From the NCBI RefSeq assembly GCF_014648995.1, contig NZ_BMSE01000011.1, positions 186,001-250,000 of the forward strand: DNA of 64,000 bases, in the 5' to 3' direction. The DNA comes from Streptomyces massasporeus. GTDB lineage: Bacteria; Actinomycetota; Actinomycetes; Streptomycetales; Streptomycetaceae. The first letter of the stretch is position 1; every line of letters starts with the position of its first letter. The notes beneath the pieces are model-generated. The model was given only the letters and a program-made list of their open reading frames with translations, made no database searches and was not told the origin of the DNA. The translations under genes were made by a program, and so were the position numbers. This document shows, one piece after another, positions 27,105 through 35,257 of this stretch.

Positions 27105-28246
27105 GTGCTGTCCACGAGTCCCCGGCGTTGCCACTCCTCCGCCAGGAGCCGGTAGGAGCGCACCCGGTCGGCGTGGTCGTGCGTGATGGTCGTGATGATC
27201 AGCTCGTCGGCGCCGGTGGCCTCCCGCAGTTGTTCGAGCCGGTCGGCGACGCGTCCGGGCGAGCCCACGAACTGGGTGTCGACGCGGTCGGCGACCAGGG
27301 CACGGTCCCGCTCGGTCCAGGGGTGGGCACGGGCCTGCTCGGGGGTGGGGAAAGGGATCGCGCCCTCGGCGGTGCGGATGCTGCGGACCCACGGGCCGTA
27401 GCCGGTGGCCAGTTCGCGGGCGGTCGCGTCGTCCTCGGCGACGACGACGTCGGCGGAGACGCTGACGTAGGGCTTGTCGAGGTGGTCGGACGGCTGGAAC
27501 GCGGCCCGGTAGCCCTCGGCCGCTTCGAGGACGGTGGCCGGGCTGACGTGGTAGTTGGCGGTGAAGCGCAGCCCGTTGCGACCGGCGACCTCGGCGCTCT
27601 CCCCGCCGCTGCTGCCGAGGATCCACACCTGGACGTCGGCGCCCTCGCCGGGGACCGCGTGGGCTTCGACTCCGTCCGCCGAGCGGTAGTCGCCGCGCAG
27701 CAGGGCGAGGATGTCGTCGACCTGCTCGCCGTAGTCCTGGTGCCGGGCGCCCGGCTGCTGCAACAGCTGTTGCTGGAGTTGGAGGCGGGGTGAGCCGCGC
27801 AGGTGGTCGAATGAGAAGCGTGGCGGGATCCTGAGGCCGTTGGGGGTACGGCCGTCGACGACGGGGGTCGTGGTCGGCCGGGGCCCCGTCGGCTGCCCGG
27901 GGGGACGTCCGCCGGAGCGGCCGAGGCCCAGGTCGAGGCGCCCGGGGTGCAGGGCGTCGATCAGGCCGAACTCCTCGACGGTGGACAGGGCGGTGCGGTG
28001 GCCGAGTTGCACGGCGCCCGAGCCGATCCGGATGGTGGAGGTCGCGGAGGCGGTCAGGGCCAGCACGACGGCGGGTGAGGTTCCGGCGACGCCCGGGTTG
28101 AGGTGGTGCTCGGCGAACCAGTAGCGGCTGTAGCCGAACTGCTCGGTCTGCCGTGCGAGGTCGAGGGTGTTGCGCAGCGCGTCGGCGGCGGTGGCGCCGG
28201 ACGGGATCGGGACGAGGTCGAGGACTCCGAGGGGAATGGCGGACAT
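27098..28246 (-). CDS. LLM-class (luciferase-like) flavin-dependent oxidoreductase
   Basis: 382 residues. A TIM-barrel luciferase-like monooxygenase with LGVLDLVPIPSGATAADALRN, YWFAEHHLNPG, IRIGSGAVQLGHRTALSTVEEF and VWILGSSGGESAEVAGRNGL. The AEHH motif fits the MsnO8-like LLM group using FMNH2. It is the last gene of the minus-strand ABC operon, 43 bp after the second solute-binding protein. By context it may oxidise an imported organosulfur compound (inference). Confidence 0.9.
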   Translation of the reverse strand: MSAIPLGVLDLVPIPSGATAADALRNTLDLARQTEQFGYSRYWFAEHHLNPGVAGTSPAVVLALTASATSTIRIGSGAVQLGHRTALSTVEEFGLIDALHPGRLDLGLGRSGGRPPGQPTGPRPTTTPVVDGRTPNGLRIPPRFSFDHLRGSPRLQLQQQLLQQPGARHQDYGEQVDDILALLRGDYRSADGVEAHAVPGEGADVQVWILGSSGGESAEVAGRNGLRFTANYHVSPATVLEAAEGYRAAFQPSDHLDKPYVSVSADVVVAEDDATARELATGYGPWVRSIRTAEGAIPFPTPEQARAHPWTERDRALVADRVDTQFVGSPGRVADRLEQLREATGADELIITTITHDHADRVRSYRLLAEEWQRRGLVDSTQ

Positions 28247-28289
28247 GGTCGGTGCTCCTCAGCGGACGGAAGGGGATCGGTGGTGAGGG

Positions 28290-29279
28290 TCAGCTGCCGG
28301 TCTTCGGCAGGCCGGGCGGATTGATCTCCGACTTCCGCACGGCCTCGCCGGACAGGCCCCAGCGCTCCAGGACCTTCGCGTACGTCCCGTTCTCGATGAC
28401 GTGGTCGAGCGCGGCGGCGAGCGGCTTCACCAGGCCGCTGTCCTTCTGGGTGGTGGCCGCGATGAGGCCTTGGAGGCGGGCGCCCGCACCGGAGTGGGTG
28501 CCGACGATCTCGGTCCTGCCGGTGGTGGCCGCGTGGTAGGCGGCGGTGGGGTTGGGGCCGAGGTAGAGGTCGATCCGGCCGGACTGGAGGGCGAGGTAGG
28601 TGTCGCTGTCGCTCTGGTAGTACTTGATGTCCACCGGCTCGCGGCCGGCCTGCTCGTTCTCCTTGGACCACTCGACCAGCAGCTTCTCCTGGTTGGTGCC
28701 GCTGCCGACGGCGACGGTCCGGCCCGCCACGTCCTCGGGGCCGTCGACCTTCAGGCCACTTCCCTTCTTCGCCTCGAAGGCGAGGTTGTCCTCGCGGTAG
28801 GTGGCGAAGTCGTACTTCTCCTTGCGTTCCTCGGTGACGGTGATGTTGCTGAAGCCGACGTCGTACTTGCCGCTGTCCAGGCCGACGAAGATGTTCTCCC
28901 AGGAGACCGGGTTGAGGTGCGGCTTCAGGCCGAGCACATCGGCGACCAGGTGTGCGAGGTCGGGCTCGACGCCGATGACGGTGGTGTTGTCGGTGGCGTG
29001 GAAGGTGAGCGGTGCGGCGGACCCGGAGGAGTCGACGATCTCAAGGGTGCCTCTCTTGCGGATCCTCTCGGGGACCTCGGCGGCTATGGAGGCGACCTTG
29101 CCGGTGGTGATCCTGTTCTGGTCGGGACTGATGTTGATCCTGGTCTTCTTGCCGGGCGTGGCCGCGACCTCGGTCGTGCCGCCGTCGGTGGGGTTGGCGC
29201 AGCCGGCGAGGACGAGAGCGGCGGACAGACCGAGCGCTGCCGCGACGGTGGTACGGCGGGCGGCGAGTGGGGTGGTCAC
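28290..29279 (-). CDS. ABC transporter family 3 solute-binding lipoprotein (second copy)
   Basis: 329 residues. The signal peptide ends in the lipobox VLAGCA. Mature domains show GVEPDLAHLVADVLGLKPHLNP, FVGLDSGKYDVGFSNITVTEERKEKYDF, and TVAVGSGTNQEKLLVEWSKEN typical of polar amino acid/cystine binding proteins. It ends KVLERWGLSGEAVRKSEINPPG. GTG 29279 has AAGGAG upstream; a longer open frame lacks a ribosome site. It shares one ATPase with a second binding protein in the same operon. Confidence 0.9.
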   Translation of the reverse strand: MTTPLAARRTTVAAALGLSAALVLAGCANPTDGGTTEVAATPGKKTRINISPDQNRITTGKVASIAAEVPERIRKRGTLEIVDSSGSAAPLTFHATDNTTVIGVEPDLAHLVADVLGLKPHLNPVSWENIFVGLDSGKYDVGFSNITVTEERKEKYDFATYREDNLAFEAKKGSGLKVDGPEDVAGRTVAVGSGTNQEKLLVEWSKENEQAGREPVDIKYYQSDSDTYLALQSGRIDLYLGPNPTAAYHAATTGRTEIVGTHSGAGARLQGLIAATTQKDSGLVKPLAAALDHVIENGTYAKVLERWGLSGEAVRKSEINPPGLPKTGS

Positions 29280-29313
29280 GAGGATGCTCCTTGCGTGAGG
29301 GTCGGGCGGCTGG

Positions 29314-30078
29314 TCAGAGGACCTTGGAGAGGAAGGCACGGGTGCGCTCGTGCCGCGGGGCGTCGAGTACGGCCGAGGGCGGTCCCTGCTCCACGACGAC
29401 ACCGGCGTCCATGAACACCACGGTGTCGGCGACCTCGCGGGCGAAGCCGATCTCGTGGGTCACGACGATCATGGTGGTGCCGGTGCGGGCCAGGTCCTTG
29501 ATGACGTCGAGGACCTCGCCGACCAGTTCCGGGTCGAGCGCCGAGGTGGGTTCGTCGAACAGCAGCACCTTGGGTTCGAGGGCGAGGGCCCGGGCGATGG
29601 CGACGCGCTGCTGCTGGCCTCCGGACAGCTGCCGCGGATAGGCGTCGGCCTTGTCGGCGAGGCCCACCCGGTCGAGGAGCCGGCGGGCGCTCTCCTCGGC
29701 CTCCTTGCGCGGGCGGCGCCGTGCGGATACCGGTGCCTCGACGAGGTTCTGCAGGACGGTCAGGTGCGGGAAGAGGTTGAAGTTCTGGAAGACGAACCCG
29801 ATGTTCGTCCGCTGCTTCAGAACCTCCTTCTCCTTCAGCTCGTACAGCTTGTTCCCCGACCGGCGGTAGCCGATGAGTTCACCGTCGATGCTGACCCAGC
29901 CGCGGCCGACCTTCTCCAGGTGGTTGATCGTGCGCAGCAGCGTGGATTTCCCGGAGCCGGACGGGCCGAGGACCACCGTGACCTCGCCGGCCCGGACCTG
30001 GAGGTCGACGCCGCGCAGCACCTCCAGCGGGCCGAAGCTCTTGTGGACGCCGTGGACGTCGACCATGACGGCGCTCAT
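29314..30078 (-). CDS. Amino-acid-type ABC transporter ATP-binding protein
   Basis: 254 residues. Walker A is GPSGSGKST, the Q-loop region is FVFQNFNLFPHLTV, the signature is LSGGQQQRVAIARAL, Walker B is VLLFDEPTSALDPEL and the switch is VTHEIGFAREVAD. It belongs to the polar amino acid (PAAT) ATPase type. ATG 30078 overlaps the permease stop by 4 bp. It is the only ATPase in the locus, so it probably powers both permeases. Confidence 0.95.
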   Translation of the reverse strand: MSAVMVDVHGVHKSFGPLEVLRGVDLQVRAGEVTVVLGPSGSGKSTLLRTINHLEKVGRGWVSIDGELIGYRRSGNKLYELKEKEVLKQRTNIGFVFQNFNLFPHLTVLQNLVEAPVSARRRPRKEAEESARRLLDRVGLADKADAYPRQLSGGQQQRVAIARALALEPKVLLFDEPTSALDPELVGEVLDVIKDLARTGTTMIVVTHEIGFAREVADTVVFMDAGVVVEQGPPSAVLDAPRHERTRAFLSKVL

Positions 30079-31016
30079 GCGCTCTCCTTCCTTGCGGACG
30101 TGACGAACCGACGGACCCGCTGGAGCGGGGTGGGTGGCGGGGTGCGGTCGGCGCCGCGGGCGTAGCGGCGCTCCACGTAGTACTGGGCGACCGACAGCAG
30201 CGAGGTGAGGACGACGTACCAGGCGGTGGCGACCAGCAGCAGCGGGATGACCCTGCCGTTGCGGCCGTAGATGACCTGGACCTGGTAGAACAGCTCGCCG
30301 ATGGACATCACGTAGACGACCGAGGTGCCCTTGAGCAGGCCGATGATCTCGTTGCCGGCGGTGGGCAGGATGGCGCGCATGGCCTGCGGGAGGACGATCC
30401 GGCGGATCTGCCGGAGCCTCGGGATGCCCAGCGCCGCCGCTGCCTCCAGCTGTCCCGGGTCGACGGCGATGACACCGCCGCGGACGATCTCGGCGGCGTA
30501 GGCCGCCTGATGCAGGGTCAGGCCGATGACGGCGGCACCGATGGTGCCGATGAGGGTGTTGCTGTCGACGGACCAGAAGACCGGCCCGAAGGGGATGCCG
30601 ACGCCCAGCTCCTTGTACAGGGCGCTGAGGTTGAACCAGAACACCAGCTGGACGATCATCGGGATGGACCGGAAGACCCAGATGTAGGTCCAGGCGACGG
30701 TCGAGAGCACGGGGCTGCGCGACAGCCGCATGAAGGCGAGCACCGTGCCCAGGAGGAAGCCGAGGACGGTGGCGTAGGCGGTGAGCTGGAGGGTCACCCA
30801 CGCCGCCCGGACGATCGTCTCCGAGAGGACGTAGTCGCTGAAGACGCCCCATTCCCAGACGGGGTTGGTGACCAGGCCGTGGGCGAACTGGGCGACCAGG
30901 ACGACCACGGCGGCGCCGGCGGCCCAGCGGGCGTAGTGGCGGGTGGGTACGACCTTCGGTTCGGCCGGGGCCTCGACCGCTCGCGTGGCCGGTTCTGAGA
31001 TGGTGTCACTGCTCAT
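30075..31016 (-). CDS. Amino-acid-type ABC transporter permease (first copy)
   Basis: 313 residues with five or six TM helices. It has VLGFLLGTVLAFMRLS, the HisMQ-type VFRSIPMIVQLVFWFN, and the EAA loop EAAAALGIPRLRQIRRIVLPQAMRAILPTAGNE. Permease and binding proteins fit uptake of an amino acid or related sulfur compound. The permease at 34224-35210 is a clear paralogue. It starts 3 bp after the first binding-protein gene. Confidence 0.94.
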   Translation of the reverse strand: MSSDTISEPATRAVEAPAEPKVVPTRHYARWAAGAAVVVLVAQFAHGLVTNPVWEWGVFSDYVLSETIVRAAWVTLQLTAYATVLGFLLGTVLAFMRLSRSPVLSTVAWTYIWVFRSIPMIVQLVFWFNLSALYKELGVGIPFGPVFWSVDSNTLIGTIGAAVIGLTLHQAAYAAEIVRGGVIAVDPGQLEAAAALGIPRLRQIRRIVLPQAMRAILPTAGNEIIGLLKGTSVVYVMSIGELFYQVQVIYGRNGRVIPLLLVATAWYVVLTSLLSVAQYYVERRYARGADRTPPPTPLQRVRRFVTSARKESA

Positions 31017-31019
31017 GGG

Positions 31020-31961
31020 TCACCTGTGCTCGGGCGGGTTGATCCGCGACGCGTCGATCGCTGAGGCGCCGGTGCCCCACTTGGCGAGAATCCGGGCGTA
31101 TGTGCCGTCCTTGATCAGCTCGTTCACGGCGGCCCGGAACGCCTTGGTGAGCGGGGAGCCCTTGCGGAAGGCGAAGCCGACGTCGAGGCGGTGGTACTCG
31201 CCGAGGAACGTGGTCCGCGCCGCGGGCTGGGCGGCCTGGTAACGGAGTCCGTTGATGGTCGACATGATCACGTCGATGCGGCCCTGCTGGAGCGCGGTGA
31301 GCGTCGCTCCGTTCTCCGAGTAGACCTTCACTTCGTAGGGCTTCTTGCCGGCTTTGGCGCACACTCCCTTCTGCGCGGTGAGGGTCGTCTCGAAGGTGGT
31401 GCCGGCACCGGTCCCGATGGTCAGCCCGCACAGCTCGGTCAGGTCGGTCACCCTCTTCTTGAGGGTGGTGGTGCCCTTCTTCACCGCGAAGCCCTGGCCG
31501 TCGTTGATGTAGGTGACGAAGTCGACGGTCTTCAGGCGCTGGGCGGTGACGCCGAAGTTGCCGGTGCCGACGTCGTACTTGCCGCTGCCGAGGGCGGGCA
31601 GGATCGTCTCGAAGGAGGCGTCCTGCCGGTCGAGCTGCACGCCGAGGACCTTGGCCACGGCATCGGCGATGTCGATGTCCTGGCCCGCGGGGGCCTTGCC
31701 GGGCCCGTCGGGGTAGTAGGCCCCCGGCGGGAATCCGACGGAGCTGCCGATCCGCAGCGTGCCGGACTCACGGACGTCGGCGGGCAGCAGGGCGGCGACG
31801 GAGTCCACGGTGCGGACGGCGGCGACCGGGTCGTCGGTCGGGGCGGGGGACGCCTGGGCGCCCGCCGGGGTGCCGGGGGTCGTGCCGGATCCGCAGGCGG
31901 TCAGGGCCAGGACGGGCAGCAGCACGAGGGTGGCGGCGCTGCGCAGACGGGTTCTGTTCAC
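31020..31961 (-). CDS. ABC transporter family 3 solute-binding lipoprotein (first copy)
   Basis: 313 residues. The lipobox is LALTACGS (Cys about 23). The mature domain has GTLRIGSSVGFPPGAYYPDGPG, DIDIADAVAKVLGVQLD, LPALGSGKYDVGTGNFGVTAQRLKTVDFV, then ends AKWGTGASAIDASRINPPEH. Its architecture matches the second binding protein. ATG 31961 overlaps the GNAT stop by 4 bp. The ligand is unknown; context points to an organosulfur nutrient. Confidence 0.92.
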   Translation of the reverse strand: MNRTRLRSAATLVLLPVLALTACGSGTTPGTPAGAQASPAPTDDPVAAVRTVDSVAALLPADVRESGTLRIGSSVGFPPGAYYPDGPGKAPAGQDIDIADAVAKVLGVQLDRQDASFETILPALGSGKYDVGTGNFGVTAQRLKTVDFVTYINDGQGFAVKKGTTTLKKRVTDLTELCGLTIGTGAGTTFETTLTAQKGVCAKAGKKPYEVKVYSENGATLTALQQGRIDVIMSTINGLRYQAAQPAARTTFLGEYHRLDVGFAFRKGSPLTKAFRAAVNELIKDGTYARILAKWGTGASAIDASRINPPEHR

Positions 31962-32503
31962 TGCTTGGGGGCCTCTCCGAGGTGTTTCTCGAACGGCAGC
32001 GGGCCGATGGTCTCCGGGTCGGCTCCGGTGTCGAACAGCGGTGTGTAGCCGGTGGCCAGGTACAGGCCGCGGGCCTCGGGCTGGCGCGGGCCCGTGGTGA
32101 GGTACACGCGCCGGTAGCCCCGGCCCGCCGCCTCGCGCTCCAGCTCGGCGACGACGCGCCGGGCGAGGCCGCGGCGGCGGTGGTCGGAGTGGGTCCAGAT
32201 CCGTTTCAGCTCGGCCGTGGCCGCGGCGTACCGGCGGAAGGCGCCGCCGGCGACGGGCTCGCCGCGTTCCAGCAGCAGAAGAAGCAGACCGCCGTGCGGT
32301 GGGGTGAACTCCTCGTCGGGGTAGCGGGAGATCTCGGCGTGCGCGTCGCTGCCGATGGGGGTCCCCCCTGCTCGAGCGGAGCCGAGAGCTTGGGGGAGTC
32401 TGGAGTACTCGTCGCCGAGTTCGCGCAGCAGCGGCTCGACGAGAGGGTCGGAGACCGGTACCTGAATGATCGTCAGCTCCGGTGCGGAGGATGCGGAGGT
32501 CAT
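31958..32503 (-). CDS. GNAT-family N-acetyltransferase carrying an in-frame repeat insertion
   Basis: 181 residues. The acetyl-CoA site is RIWTHSDHRRRGLARRVV, followed by VYLTTGPRQPEARGLYLATGYTP. Between EYSR and GSDAHAEISRYPDEEF sits a stretch LPQALGSARAGGTPI that is encoded by a palindromic repeat (see 32356-32397) and looks foreign to the family. The reading frame is kept, so the protein may still be functional. It overlaps both neighbours by 4 bp (ATGA). Acetylation of an organosulfur amine or amino acid is possible but unproven. Confidence 0.88.
   Translation of the reverse strand: MTSASSAPELTIIQVPVSDPLVEPLLRELGDEYSRLPQALGSARAGGTPIGSDAHAEISRYPDEEFTPPHGGLLLLLLERGEPVAGGAFRRYAAATAELKRIWTHSDHRRRGLARRVVAELEREAAGRGYRRVYLTTGPRQPEARGLYLATGYTPLFDTGADPETIGPLPFEKHLGEAPKQ
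32356..32397. repeat. Dispersed Streptomyces-type palindromic repeat inside a gene
   Basis: The segment reads GGGGGTCCCCCCTGCTCGAG then CGGAGCCGAGAGCTTGGGGG. Outer arms (TCCCCC / GGGGGA) and inner GCTC/GAGC pair into an imperfect hairpin. I recall near-identical sequences scattered through Streptomyces genomes. Here it interrupts a coding region in frame on the minus strand. How it moves is unknown to me. Confidence 0.65.
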
Positions 32504-33636
32504 CCGTTCACCGCCGCCAGGGGCTGCGGGTCGCGGGACGCACGCTCGGCGTCGCGCTTGGCGACCTCTTCGCGGACGATCGGGATGACGTGCCGGCCGA
32601 AGTCGATGGCGTCGCCCAGCAGGTCGTAGCCGCGGGCGGACAGGATGTCGACACCGAGGTCGTAGTAGTCCAGCAGGGCCTGGGCGACCGTCTCCGGGGT
32701 GCCGACCAGGGCGTTGGAGTTGCCCGCGCCGCCGGTCGCCGCGGCGGTCGGGGTCCACAGGGCACGGTCGTAGCGCTCCCCCGCCTCGGCGATGGCGATC
32801 AGCCGCTGGGAGCCGGTGTTCTGGGGCTGCGCGGTGCCGTTGTGGCGCTTGGTGATCGCCTCGCCGCGCTCCCGGCGGGCCTTGATCGCGCCGACCGTGC
32901 GGTGGGCCTTCTCCCAGGCGAGTTCCTCGGTGGGGGCGATGATCGGGCGGAACGCCACCTGGATGCGCGGTACGTCGGTGCGGCCCGCGGCCTTCGCGGC
33001 GGCCTTCACGTTCTCGATCTGTTCGGCGGTCCTCTCCAGCGGCTCGCCCCACAGGCAGTAGACGTCGGCCTCGGCACCGCCGGCCGCGTACGCGGCGGCC
33101 GAGGAGCCGCCGAACGACACGTTCGGGCGCGGCTGCTGGACCGGGAAGACGTCGCTGACGAAGTCGTGGAAGCGGTAGTGCTCACCCTCGTGGTCGAAGG
33201 GCTCGTGCGTGGTCCAGATCTTCTTGACGATCCGGATGTACTCGCGGGTGCGGGCGTAGCGCTCGTCCTTGGTGAGGGTGTCGCCCTCGCGGCCCTGTTC
33301 CCGGTCGTTGCCGCCCGTGATGAAGTGCACGGTGAGCCGGCCCTCGCTGATCTGGTCGAGAGTGGCGAAGGTCTTCGCGGCGAACGTCGGGTACGACACG
33401 TTGGGCCGGTGGGCCAGGAGGATCTGGAGCCGGTCCAGCCTGCTCGCGATGTAGGCGGCGGCCGGTGCCGGGTCGGGCGATCCGGAGCCGTAGGCGAACA
33501 GCACGCGGTCCCAGCCGTGTTCCTCGTGAGCCCGGGCGAGCCGGAGCGTGTAGTCCTTGTCGAAGGCGGCGCCGGAGCGCGGCGTGGTTTCGGATCCGTC
33601 ATGGGTGGCGGCGATGCCGAGGAACTCCACGGGCAT
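32500..33636 (-). CDS. LLM flavin-dependent monooxygenase, SsuD-like (alkanesulfonate type)
   Basis: 378 residues. It begins MPVEFLGIAATHDGSE and has the LLM motifs DYTLRLARAHEEHGWDRVLFAYGS and LTVHFITGGNDREQGREGD, the latter typical of SsuD (FMNH2-dependent desulfonation releasing sulfite). A long C-terminal half has TGSQRLIAIAEAGERYDRALW and NALVGTPETVAQALLDYYDLGVDILS. It is the first structural gene of the minus operon and overlaps the GNAT gene by 4 bp. It is the strongest pointer to a sulfur role for this locus. Confidence 0.92.
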   Translation of the reverse strand: MPVEFLGIAATHDGSETTPRSGAAFDKDYTLRLARAHEEHGWDRVLFAYGSGSPDPAPAAAYIASRLDRLQILLAHRPNVSYPTFAAKTFATLDQISEGRLTVHFITGGNDREQGREGDTLTKDERYARTREYIRIVKKIWTTHEPFDHEGEHYRFHDFVSDVFPVQQPRPNVSFGGSSAAAYAAGGAEADVYCLWGEPLERTAEQIENVKAAAKAAGRTDVPRIQVAFRPIIAPTEELAWEKAHRTVGAIKARRERGEAITKRHNGTAQPQNTGSQRLIAIAEAGERYDRALWTPTAAATGGAGNSNALVGTPETVAQALLDYYDLGVDILSARGYDLLGDAIDFGRHVIPIVREEVAKRDAERASRDPQPLAAVNG

Positions 33637-33859
33637 GGGGAGGGCCTTTCCTCACGTCGTCCGCGCCGTGCCGGGGCAGCGCCGGGGCACGGCGGGGCAG
33701 CCCTCGGCGCGGCCGGGTGCGGCGGCGCCTCAGGGCAGGGTGAACGGGGTGGTGAACAGGTGTGATGGCGCCGGGGCGTGAGCCCTGGGCGGGGTGGAGC
33801 GGCGGCAGCGCGTGTCAGCAGAGAGACTCGGCCCGCGACGGGGGCACCGAGGGAGGGAA
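33637..33859. other. Long untranslated leader without a gene
   Basis: This is the proximal part of the 587-bp divergent region between the SsuD-like gene and the second permease. Apart from the hairpin at 33664-33694 I see no gene. On the minus strand it would be the 5' leader of the operon mRNA after the leader peptide. Confidence 0.5.
33664..33694 (-). promoter_or_regulatory. Hairpin in the 5' leader, close to the monooxygenase start
   Basis: CGCCGTGCC (33664-33672) and GGCACGGCG (33686-33694) form a perfect 9-bp stem with a 13-nt loop. It lies 28 bp upstream of the start codon, so it could mask ribosome access or act as a terminator. Confidence 0.35.
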
Positions 33860-33877
33860 GGGCCGGTCAGACGGCCC
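33860..33877 (-). promoter_or_regulatory. Attenuator-like hairpin behind the leader peptide
   Basis: GGGCCG/CGGCCC arms with a 6-nt loop. In minus-strand RNA the hairpin comes about 9 nt after the leader-peptide stop and is followed by the pyrimidine run UUCCCUCCCU. That layout is what a transcription attenuator needs. Confidence 0.45.
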
Positions 33878-33886
33878 GCTGCCGCG

Positions 33887-33964
33887 TCAGGCGCAACACG
33901 CCGCGGACCACACCCGACCGAAGTCGATGTGGCCACGGGTGACCAGGCGCTGCTCGGCATTCAT
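33887..33964 (-). CDS. Putative Cys-containing leader peptide of the organosulfur operon
   Basis: 25 residues. It begins MNAEQRLVTRGH and ends IDFGRVWSAACCA before TGA. The core pattern R-x-H-[IV]-D-[FL]-x-R-V-x-S-A-x-C is one I know from short Streptomyces proteins annotated as putative leader peptides ahead of sulfur-uptake operons. The tandem Cys codons just before the stop would stall ribosomes when Cys-tRNA is short. It lies 250 bp upstream of the SsuD-like gene on the same strand, and a terminator-like hairpin follows. No ribosome site precedes ATG 33964; it may be translated from a leaderless mRNA. Confidence 0.65.
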   Translation of the reverse strand: MNAEQRLVTRGHIDFGRVWSAACCA

Positions 33965-33970
33965 GCGACT

Positions 33971-34000
33971 ACTTGAGCAGGGCGACTCGTGTCTCGTCAA
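33971..34000 (-). promoter_or_regulatory. Candidate promoter for the leader peptide and operon
   Basis: On the minus strand, TTGACG (34000-33995), 18 bp, TCAAGT (33976-33971). The -10 match is weak. Transcription would begin at or next to ATG 33964, giving a leaderless leader-peptide mRNA. Confidence 0.35.
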
Positions 34001-34092
34001 CCACGGCCCGGATGGCGGACGGAAGTTGGCAGGGCCGTACGACGTCGCCGGCCAGCGCGTCGCCCCGGTCCGGCAACGGTTCGTAGGTGTGG

Positions 34093-34123
34093 TTGACACC
34101 TGTCTGCGTCGGCCCCGTACGAT
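34093..34123 (+). promoter_or_regulatory. Candidate promoter for the second permease
   Basis: TTGACA (34093-34098), 19-bp spacer, TACGAT (34118-34123). Good hexamers with a slightly long spacer, about 100 bp upstream of ATG 34224. Confidence 0.5.
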
Positions 34124-34223
34124 CGAGCGCACCGCGTTGAGGGACGCGGCGAGCGTGATGACGCCGAAGCCGGGCTCCGGCCTGCCGGCCGTGCCGTGCC
34201 TCCCTCCCCTGGAGAACCCTCTG

Positions 34224-35210
34224 ATGGTCTCGCCGTCCGATCTCACCGACCCCGCCCCCGCCCCGGCCGTCGCCCATGCGAAAGCCTCCGGTCCGGCGTC
34301 CGGCGACGAACTGCCGCGGATCGTGCCGCGCCGGAACGTCGGCCGTCTGCTGGCCGCTGCCGTCGCCCTGTCCCTCTTCGCGCTTCTGGTCCACTCCGTC
34401 GTCCGCAACCAGGCCTTCCAGTGGGACGTGGTGGGCGGGTACTTCACCAGTGCCGCCGTGCTGGACGGGCTGCTGCTCACCCTGTGGCTGACCGGCGTGG
34501 TGATGGTGCTCGGCTTTCTGCTGGGCATCCCGCTGGCGGTGATGCGGCTGTCCGCCAACCCTGTGCTGAGCACCCTGAGTTGGGGCTATGTGTGGGTCTT
34601 CCGGTCTACGCCGCTGCTGGTGCAGCTCCTGCTCTGGTTCAACATCGGCGCCCTCTACCCGACCCTCGGTCTCGGCGTGCCGTTCGGCCCGCAGTTCGTC
34701 ACCGTCAAGACGGTGAACCTGCTCGGCCCGGCGCTGACGGCCGTCATCGGCCTCACCCTGCACGAGGCCGCCTACGCCGCCGAGGTGGTGCGCGGCGGCA
34801 TCCTCTCCGTGGACGCCGGCCAGACGGAGGCCGCGCAGGCCCTCGGGATCGGCAGGGCGCGCGCCCTGCGCAGGATCGTCGTGCCGCAGGCGATGCGCTC
34901 CATCGTGCCGACCGCCGGGAACATGCTGATCGGCACGCTGAAGGGCACGAGCATCGTGAGCGTGCTGGCCGTGCACGACCTGCTGTACTCGGTGCAGTTG
35001 GTCTACAACCAGACGTACCAGGTCATTCCGCTGCTGCTGGTCGCCACGCTCTGGTACATCGCGGTCACGACCGTGCTCAGTGTGGGGCAGTTCTATGTGG
35101 AGCGGCACTACGCGCGAGGCGCCACCCGTGTGCTGCCGCCGACGCCCCTCCAGCGACTGAGGGTCAGGCTGGCCGCACACCGCCATTCCCTACGTTCCCT
35201 ATCGAATTAA
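34224..35210 (+). CDS. Amino-acid-type ABC transporter permease (second copy)
   Basis: 328 residues. Same architecture as the permease at 30075-31016: NQAFQWDVVGGYFTSAAVLDG, VFRSTPLLVQLLLWFN, EAA loop QALGIGRARALRRIVVPQAMRSIVPTAGN and end QFYVERHYARGATRVLPPTPLQRL. No ATPase or binding protein is next to it, so it probably uses those of the divergent operon. GGAG lies ahead of ATG 34224. Its last codons overlap an operator-like repeat that precedes the next gene. Confidence 0.93.
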   Translation: MVSPSDLTDPAPAPAVAHAKASGPASGDELPRIVPRRNVGRLLAAAVALSLFALLVHSVVRNQAFQWDVVGGYFTSAAVLDGLLLTLWLTGVVMVLGFLLGIPLAVMRLSANPVLSTLSWGYVWVFRSTPLLVQLLLWFNIGALYPTLGLGVPFGPQFVTVKTVNLLGPALTAVIGLTLHEAAYAAEVVRGGILSVDAGQTEAAQALGIGRARALRRIVVPQAMRSIVPTAGNMLIGTLKGTSIVSVLAVHDLLYSVQLVYNQTYQVIPLLLVATLWYIAVTTVLSVGQFYVERHYARGATRVLPPTPLQRLRVRLAAHRHSLRSLSN

Positions 35211-35216
35211 TAGGAA
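35195..35216. promoter_or_regulatory. AT-rich inverted repeat, operator-like
   Basis: CCTAT (35198-35202), CGAATTA, ATAGG (35210-35214), flanked by TTC and AAA. It is unusually AT-rich for this genome, overlaps the permease stop codon and lies just ahead of a TTGACG -35 box. Confidence 0.45.
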
Positions 35217-35220
35217 AGTA

Positions 35221-35250
35221 TTGACGGGACCTGGCGCCACTGCGCAGGAT
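35221..35250 (+). promoter_or_regulatory. Candidate promoter for the DszC/SfnB-like gene
   Basis: TTGACG (35221-35226), 18 bp, CAGGAT (35245-35250). Transcription would start near 35257, at the ATG of the short open frame described next. Confidence 0.45.
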
Positions 35251-35257
35251 GATGCGT

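Noticed and set aside
28290..29402. Longer start for the second solute-binding protein
   Set aside because: The extension is Pro/Ser/Arg-rich with no ribosome site; GTG 29279 has AAGGAG and gives a normal lipoprotein signal.
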